A stretch of 8,729 bases of DNA from a bacterium (GTDB lineage: Bacteria > Oederibacteriota > JAJYGY01): the NCBI GenBank assembly GCA_021790555.1, contig JAJYGY010000278.1:1-8729 (forward strand). Reading direction: 5' to 3'. Positions 6,196-8,729 of this stretch are shown piece by piece (positions within the stretch are counted from its first letter, which is position 1; each line of letters opens with the position of its first letter). The position numbers and the translations under genes are program-made. The notes beneath the pieces are model-generated. The model made no database searches, had not been told where the DNA came from, and worked only from the letters and a program-made list of their open reading frames with translations.

Positions 6196-7079
6196 CAGAG
6201 GTGTGCCAGTTGGGGTTCCCAGCCCGGCGTCTGGGTCAGGGCATCCGCGACCCGGCTGCGGTGGCAAAGCTCATGGTCGGATTCAAAGCAGGTCAGGGCC
6301 ACCCGGCCCTTTTCCGCCAGCTTGCCCAGGATGACCTGCCTGTCAGAGCCGGTGTGCGGCAGCGTGCGGGCCTTGTAGTCTTCGAAAAGGTCGAAGTAGT
6401 CCTGCCGGGTATTGAGTTCCTTGCGGTAGGCCGAGTCGATGCCAAGCCCGGGCAGGTGCAGGTATTCGATGTTGAAGTCCCCGCAATTCTTCGCGAGCGT
6501 GCTCTTTGAAAAACCGTATTTCATGCTCACCGCGTTCTTCCTGACGTCGCAGAGGACCTTGATGTTGTTCTCGATAAGCTTGAGAAGATACTCCTCGACG
6601 CTCAGGCCCTCGTAGCCCAGGGTGAACAGCTCCCTCCCGTCCTGGCTGGGCCGGGCGGCTTCCACGGCCTCGAGTTCCGGGCGGTTGAGCAGCTTGGCGG
6701 CGATCACGCTATTGATGGCGATGAATGGAAACCGTAGATAGGTAAGGCGGATCAGTTCGTCCTCGGTAAGCGGCTCGAACTCCTCGGAAATGCGCCGGAC
6801 GATGGCGCCGTCTTCGGGTCTGAGGTCGGCAAGGAAATCCTTGTCCGCCAGCAGTTCCCATTCCGACTCGGTCTCTTTGACGACGCCCTGTTTCCCCAGG
6901 GCCCTCAGGTCGGCATAGGACTCGAAGGAGAAACTCCCGTATTTGTAGGGAACAAAGTGATAGGTGGGCTCCTGCTGTTCCTTGGATGCGAGGAACATGA
7001 GCTTCTGCAGGCGGAAGCGCCCTATGCGGCCACCGGCCTTCTGGATCATGGCCAACAGGACTTTACGGCGGTAGAACAT
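6195..7079 (-). CDS. Fusion protein: N-terminal helical/winged-helix-like domain plus DUF488
   Basis: A 294-residue two-domain protein. Residues 1 to about 75 (RRKVLLAMIQKAGGRIGRFR, then LQKLMFLASKE, YHFVPYKYGSFSFESYADL) look like a small helical or winged-helix domain with the LQKLMFLA...YKYG pattern, reminiscent of SocA/Panacea-type domains. Residues about 151-294 are DUF488 with all its hallmarks intact: LFTLGYEGLSVEEYL, VLCDVRKNAVSMKYGFSK with CDVR at 177-180, IEYLHLPGLG, ALTCFESDHELCHRSRV with CFE at 264-266 and CHRS at 272-275. DUF488 is a conserved Cys-containing domain whose biochemistry I cannot state from knowledge. Start ATG 7079 is preferred over an upstream in-frame start at 7133. 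A TGnTATAAT box lies immediately before it, placing transcription start on the A of ATG. The stop overlaps the start of the 275-residue gene. Confidence 0.85.
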   Translation of the reverse strand: MFYRRKVLLAMIQKAGGRIGRFRLQKLMFLASKEQQEPTYHFVPYKYGSFSFESYADLRALGKQGVVKETESEWELLADKDFLADLRPEDGAIVRRISEEFEPLTEDELIRLTYLRFPFIAINSVIAAKLLNRPELEAVEAARPSQDGRELFTLGYEGLSVEEYLLKLIENNIKVLCDVRKNAVSMKYGFSKSTLAKNCGDFNIEYLHLPGLGIDSAYRKELNTRQDYFDLFEDYKARTLPHTGSDRQVILGKLAEKGRVALTCFESDHELCHRSRVADALTQTPGWEPQLAHL

Positions 7080-7085
7080 GGCCGA

Positions 7086-7094
7086 ATTATAGCA
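7086..7094 (-). promoter_or_regulatory. Extended -10 promoter of the DUF488 gene
   Basis: On the minus strand, TGCTATAAT carries both the TG extension and a perfect -10 hexamer. After six bases (TCGGCC) comes the A of ATG 7079, exactly where transcription should begin, so the mRNA would be leaderless. No good -35 box is found 16-18 bp upstream, as expected for an extended -10 promoter. There is no Shine-Dalgarno before the ATG, which supports this reading. Confidence 0.65.
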
Positions 7095-7338
7095 GATTTG
7101 GCTGGCTGGCGCGAGGGCGGAGGAGGCACCCAAAGGCAGGTATGCGGGCTATTGGACGGATGAGCCTGGTGGCAAGAGAGGTGAAGATGGCCTTCAAACT
7201 GTTAAGAATGTTTGGTATATACGCCAGTGATCGAACGGCTGTCAAATCAATTTTGAATTCAACATTCCCAATCCTTCCAAAACAGTATCGATTATACGAC
7301 AATAGGCACGTTGAGGATGGGAAGCCTGCTTTGATCAG
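7095..7338. other. AT-richer intergenic spacer
   Basis: This spacer of about 240 bp separates the DUF488 unit from the RibD-like gene. Roughly 7195-7320 is visibly more AT-rich than its surroundings. It contains small dyads such as TTGAATTCAA (7253-7262) and an imperfect TGGTATATACGCCA. Short frames on both strands have no start signals or recognisable protein features. No RNA gene or terminator with a T-run was found. It may carry regulatory DNA or be foreign or degenerate sequence. Confidence 0.5.
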
Positions 7339-8010
7339 CTAGCCCTCCCGTTTCATTCGTGCCCTGCGTGCCAGCTCACGCCGGGAGGGCGAATCAGGCG
7401 CTGGCTCAATCTCGATCCCGCCCTTGCGCCGGTAGTGCCCCACGGTCACTCCATGGGGACAGGCCCGGAACCGCGTCAACTCAAAGGCGTGGGGTTCTGA
7501 GCCATCGGCGAAGAGTTTTTTGCCGCCGCCTAGAACCACCGGCACCGTAAAGATGCTCATCGCGTCGACCAAGCCACGGGCAAGCAGCGCGTGGACGAGT
7601 TCTGTGCTTCCCTGCGTTAAGAGGTTGGGGCCGTTTTCCAACTTCAGGCGCTCGACCTCGCCGATATCGCGCAGGAGCACGGAGCCCGGCCAGTCCGTAT
7701 CCACCTGCCCTGAGGTCGACACCACGTACTTCTTGATCCCGTTGAAGAGCCTGGCGATGCCGCCGCCATGGGCTTCGCTTTCGTCATAGTACGGCCAGTA
7801 TCCCGCGAAAATCTCGTAGGTTTTTCGGCCCAGTAGCAGGTCGAATTTTTCATTGAAAAGGTGGTTCAACTCGTCGAAGGATTCCTGATCAAAATGGGGC
7901 ATGGCCCAGCCGCCGAATTGGAAGCCCCGGGTTGGATCTTCGTTCGGGCCGCCGGGAGCCTGCATGACGCCGTCCATCGAAACTTGGGCGCCGACGATGA
8001 TTTTCCTCAT
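7339..8010 (-). CDS. Dihydrofolate reductase-fold (RibD C-terminal) family protein
   Basis: A 223-residue protein of the RibD_C / DHFR-like family (YwjB/YyaP type), predicted NAD(P)H-dependent reductases of unknown physiological substrate. The N-terminus MRKIIVGAQVSMDGVMQAPG is the classic first strand and loop. LLLGRKTYEIFAGYWP is the cofactor-region motif. The C-terminal half has NLLTQGSTELVHALLARGLV, where QGS(T/S) matches the second nucleotide-binding loop. FTVPVVLGGGKKLF gives the family's VLGGGK(R/K)LF signature. The tail beyond about residue 195 (EIEPAPDSPSRRELARRAR) is basic and longer than usual. Start ATG 8010 has an ideal Shine-Dalgarno, AAGGAGG at 8021-8015, which overlaps the stop codon of the higA-like fragment upstream. 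The gene may once have been downstream in that toxin-antitoxin operon. Its present promoter is unclear, since IS-derived DNA begins at about 8066. Confidence 0.9.
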   Translation of the reverse strand: MRKIIVGAQVSMDGVMQAPGGPNEDPTRGFQFGGWAMPHFDQESFDELNHLFNEKFDLLLGRKTYEIFAGYWPYYDESEAHGGGIARLFNGIKKYVVSTSGQVDTDWPGSVLLRDIGEVERLKLENGPNLLTQGSTELVHALLARGLVDAMSIFTVPVVLGGGKKLFADGSEPHAFELTRFRACPHGVTVGHYRRKGGIEIEPAPDSPSRRELARRARMKREG

Positions 8011-8019
8011 TCAACCTCC

Positions 8020-8061
8020 TTATGCCGGCGCTTCTACCTCTTTGGCCAGCCTGTTTTGAGC
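8020..8061 (-). pseudogene. 3' fragment of a HigA-like antitoxin gene
   Basis: On the minus strand, one frame reads Ala-Gln-NRLAKEVEAPA-stop. This matches the C-terminus of the intact HigA encoded at 8336-8635 (NRLTKEVKVLARAA-stop). The DNA also aligns: TTGGCCAGCCTGTTT at 8042-8056 against TTGGTCAGCCTGTTT in higA. Similarity ends where the IS remnant begins, so the rest of the gene was probably lost there. The fragment is only about 13 codons long, so chance similarity is not excluded. Confidence 0.45.
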
Positions 8062-8065
8062 CCAT

Positions 8066-8240
8066 CCCCTTCCCGCTGGTGCCAAAAAAGCGTAACGCGG
8101 AAAGCGTCAAAGCTCCAACGCAAATCCGGGCTGGGCCTGTCCGACGAAGTCTGCAAAGCGAAGTCGGGTGGACTCCTGAATTTCTATCACTGGCAAGCGG
8201 AAACCGGTGAAAAGTTGGCTGCATAATTTTGACGGAGTAC
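8066..8240 (+). mobile_element. Right-end remnant of the same IS family
   Basis: This stretch aligns with about 4091-4229 of the complete IS. It contains the C-terminus of the transposase in an open frame (SKLQRKSGLG..., GGLLNFYHWQAETGEKLAA, stop at 8224-8226) and the right inverted repeat ending GACGGAGTAC at 8240. Relative to the full copy it has 33 extra bases, adding LSDEVCKAKSG in frame, plus scattered substitutions. It is therefore an older or different copy, not a recent duplicate. Everything left of about 8066, including the catalytic core, is missing. It lies between the higA-like fragment and the intact higA. Confidence 0.85.
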
Positions 8241-8335
8241 GATCTAAGTTCTCACACCCTTGGTCCGGCTGGAAGGTTCGGCTCAGGATCCTCGAGGCGA
8301 GTGCTTTTCAAGGGACAGGCCGGGCAAATCAATGA

Positions 8336-8635
8336 TCAGGCTGCTCGGGCGAGCACTTTCACTTCCTTGGTCAGCCTGTTTCCCAGCTTGTCCCCCGCGG
8401 CTTCCAGGTCGTAGTGGTTCTGCAGGTTCAGCCAGAACTGGGCCGAGTTGCCGAAGTACCGGGCCAGGCGCAGGGCCGTGTCGGGCGTGACGGCGCGGAT
8501 GCCGTGGGTGATCTCGTTGACCCGCCTGGGCGGCACGGAGATGTCCTTGGCCAGGCGGTATTCGGTGATTTCCAGGGGCTTCAGGAATTCCTCCCTGAGC
8601 ACTTCCCCTGGGTGGATGGGATCGAGCTTAGGCAT
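8336..8635 (-). CDS. higA: HigA-family antitoxin (XRE/VapI-type HTH)
   Basis: A 99-residue antitoxin of a type II HigBA module. It would bind and neutralise the HigB mRNA interferase and repress the operon through its helix-turn-helix. The signature N-terminus is IHPGEVLREEFLKPLEITEY. The HTH core spans YRLAKDISVPPRRVNEITHG, followed by IRAVTPDTALRLARYFG. The family C-terminal block FWLNLQNHYDLEAA is complete. Start ATG 8635 has a good Shine-Dalgarno (AAAGGAG); an extension to 8713 would run into the toxin gene. It follows the higB stop by 11 bp, the usual higB-higA order. About 95 bp with no visible gene separate its end from the IS remnant. Confidence 0.93.
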   Translation of the reverse strand: MPKLDPIHPGEVLREEFLKPLEITEYRLAKDISVPPRRVNEITHGIRAVTPDTALRLARYFGNSAQFWLNLQNHYDLEAAGDKLGNRLTKEVKVLARAA

Positions 8636-8646
8636 GGCGGCTCCTT

Positions 8647-8729
8647 TCAATGGTAATCCACGATCTCGACCTCCCAGGCCGACCCTTCCAGCCAGCGGAA
8701 GCAGACCCGCCACTGGCGGTTGATGCGGA
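8647..8729 (-). CDS. higB: HigB-family toxin, C-terminal part only
   Basis: The last 26 codons before TGA at 8649-8647 read RINRQWRVCFRW, LEGSAWEVEIVDYH, the typical C-terminus of HigB/RelE-fold ribosome-dependent mRNA interferases (R-I-N-x-Q-W-R-x-C-F-x-W ... VEIVDYH). The rest of the gene lies beyond the window edge. The adjacent higA supports the call. Confidence 0.88.
   Translation of the reverse strand, partial: RINRQWRVCFRWLEGSAWEVEIVDYH

Noticed and set aside
7087..7342. Small open frames on both strands in the spacer
   Set aside because: They have no ribosome site and no recognisable protein pattern, and one overlaps the DUF488 promoter.
1..8729. CRISPR array, tRNA or rRNA genes, riboswitch
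   Set aside because: No regularly spaced repeats, no tRNA-like cloverleaf or conserved rRNA segments, and no recognisable riboswitch core were found by reading both strands.

Overview
The window is GC-rich bacterial DNA. Nearly every gene lies on the minus strand. The exceptions are a membrane-protein gene cut by the left edge and one insertion sequence (IS) with its remnants. No RNA gene or taxonomic marker is visible, so the host cannot be named. High GC, ECF-sigma/ArsR/SRPBCC cassettes and two apparently leaderless genes would suit an Acidobacteriota-like or similar soil or sediment bacterium, but that is only an impression.

Layout. 1-432 (+) is the end of a multi-pass membrane protein. 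From 2866 down to 673 (-) runs a compact operon: ArsR-type repressor, SRPBCC/AHSA1 protein, VOC (glyoxalase-fold) protein, and a SigJ-like ECF sigma factor with a SnoaL-like C-terminal domain. The sigma gene is broken by a one-base frameshift. The operon promoter is near-consensus and holds a perfect 16-bp palindrome between its -35 and -10 boxes, most simply the ArsR operator.

2915-4232 is a complete IS of about 1.3 kb with terminal inverted repeats. Its DDE (rve-type) transposase gene carries two single-base frameshifts. It landed between the ArsR promoter and the stop codon of a DUF5946-family gene (4644-4234, -). Upstream of that lie a class I SAM methyltransferase (5344-4703, -) and a tightly coupled two-gene unit (7079-5368, -). 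The unit consists of an N-terminal helical/winged-helix-like domain fused to DUF488, followed by a 275-residue protein of unknown function whose start overlaps the DUF488 stop.

After an AT-richer spacer come a RibD-C/dihydrofolate-reductase-fold protein (8010-7339, -), a short fragment resembling the 3' end of a HigA antitoxin gene, a 3' remnant of the same IS family (8066-8240), and an intact higA with the end of higB (8729-8336, -).

How it fits together: this is an accessory neighbourhood of small regulatory, stress and toxin-antitoxin modules, rearranged by one IS family. One full copy, one truncated copy and one possible bare end are all in the same orientation. The least understood part is the DUF488 fusion plus its overlapping partner. 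The clearest regulatory signal is the palindrome-in-promoter of the ArsR operon, whose mRNA would begin at its start codon.
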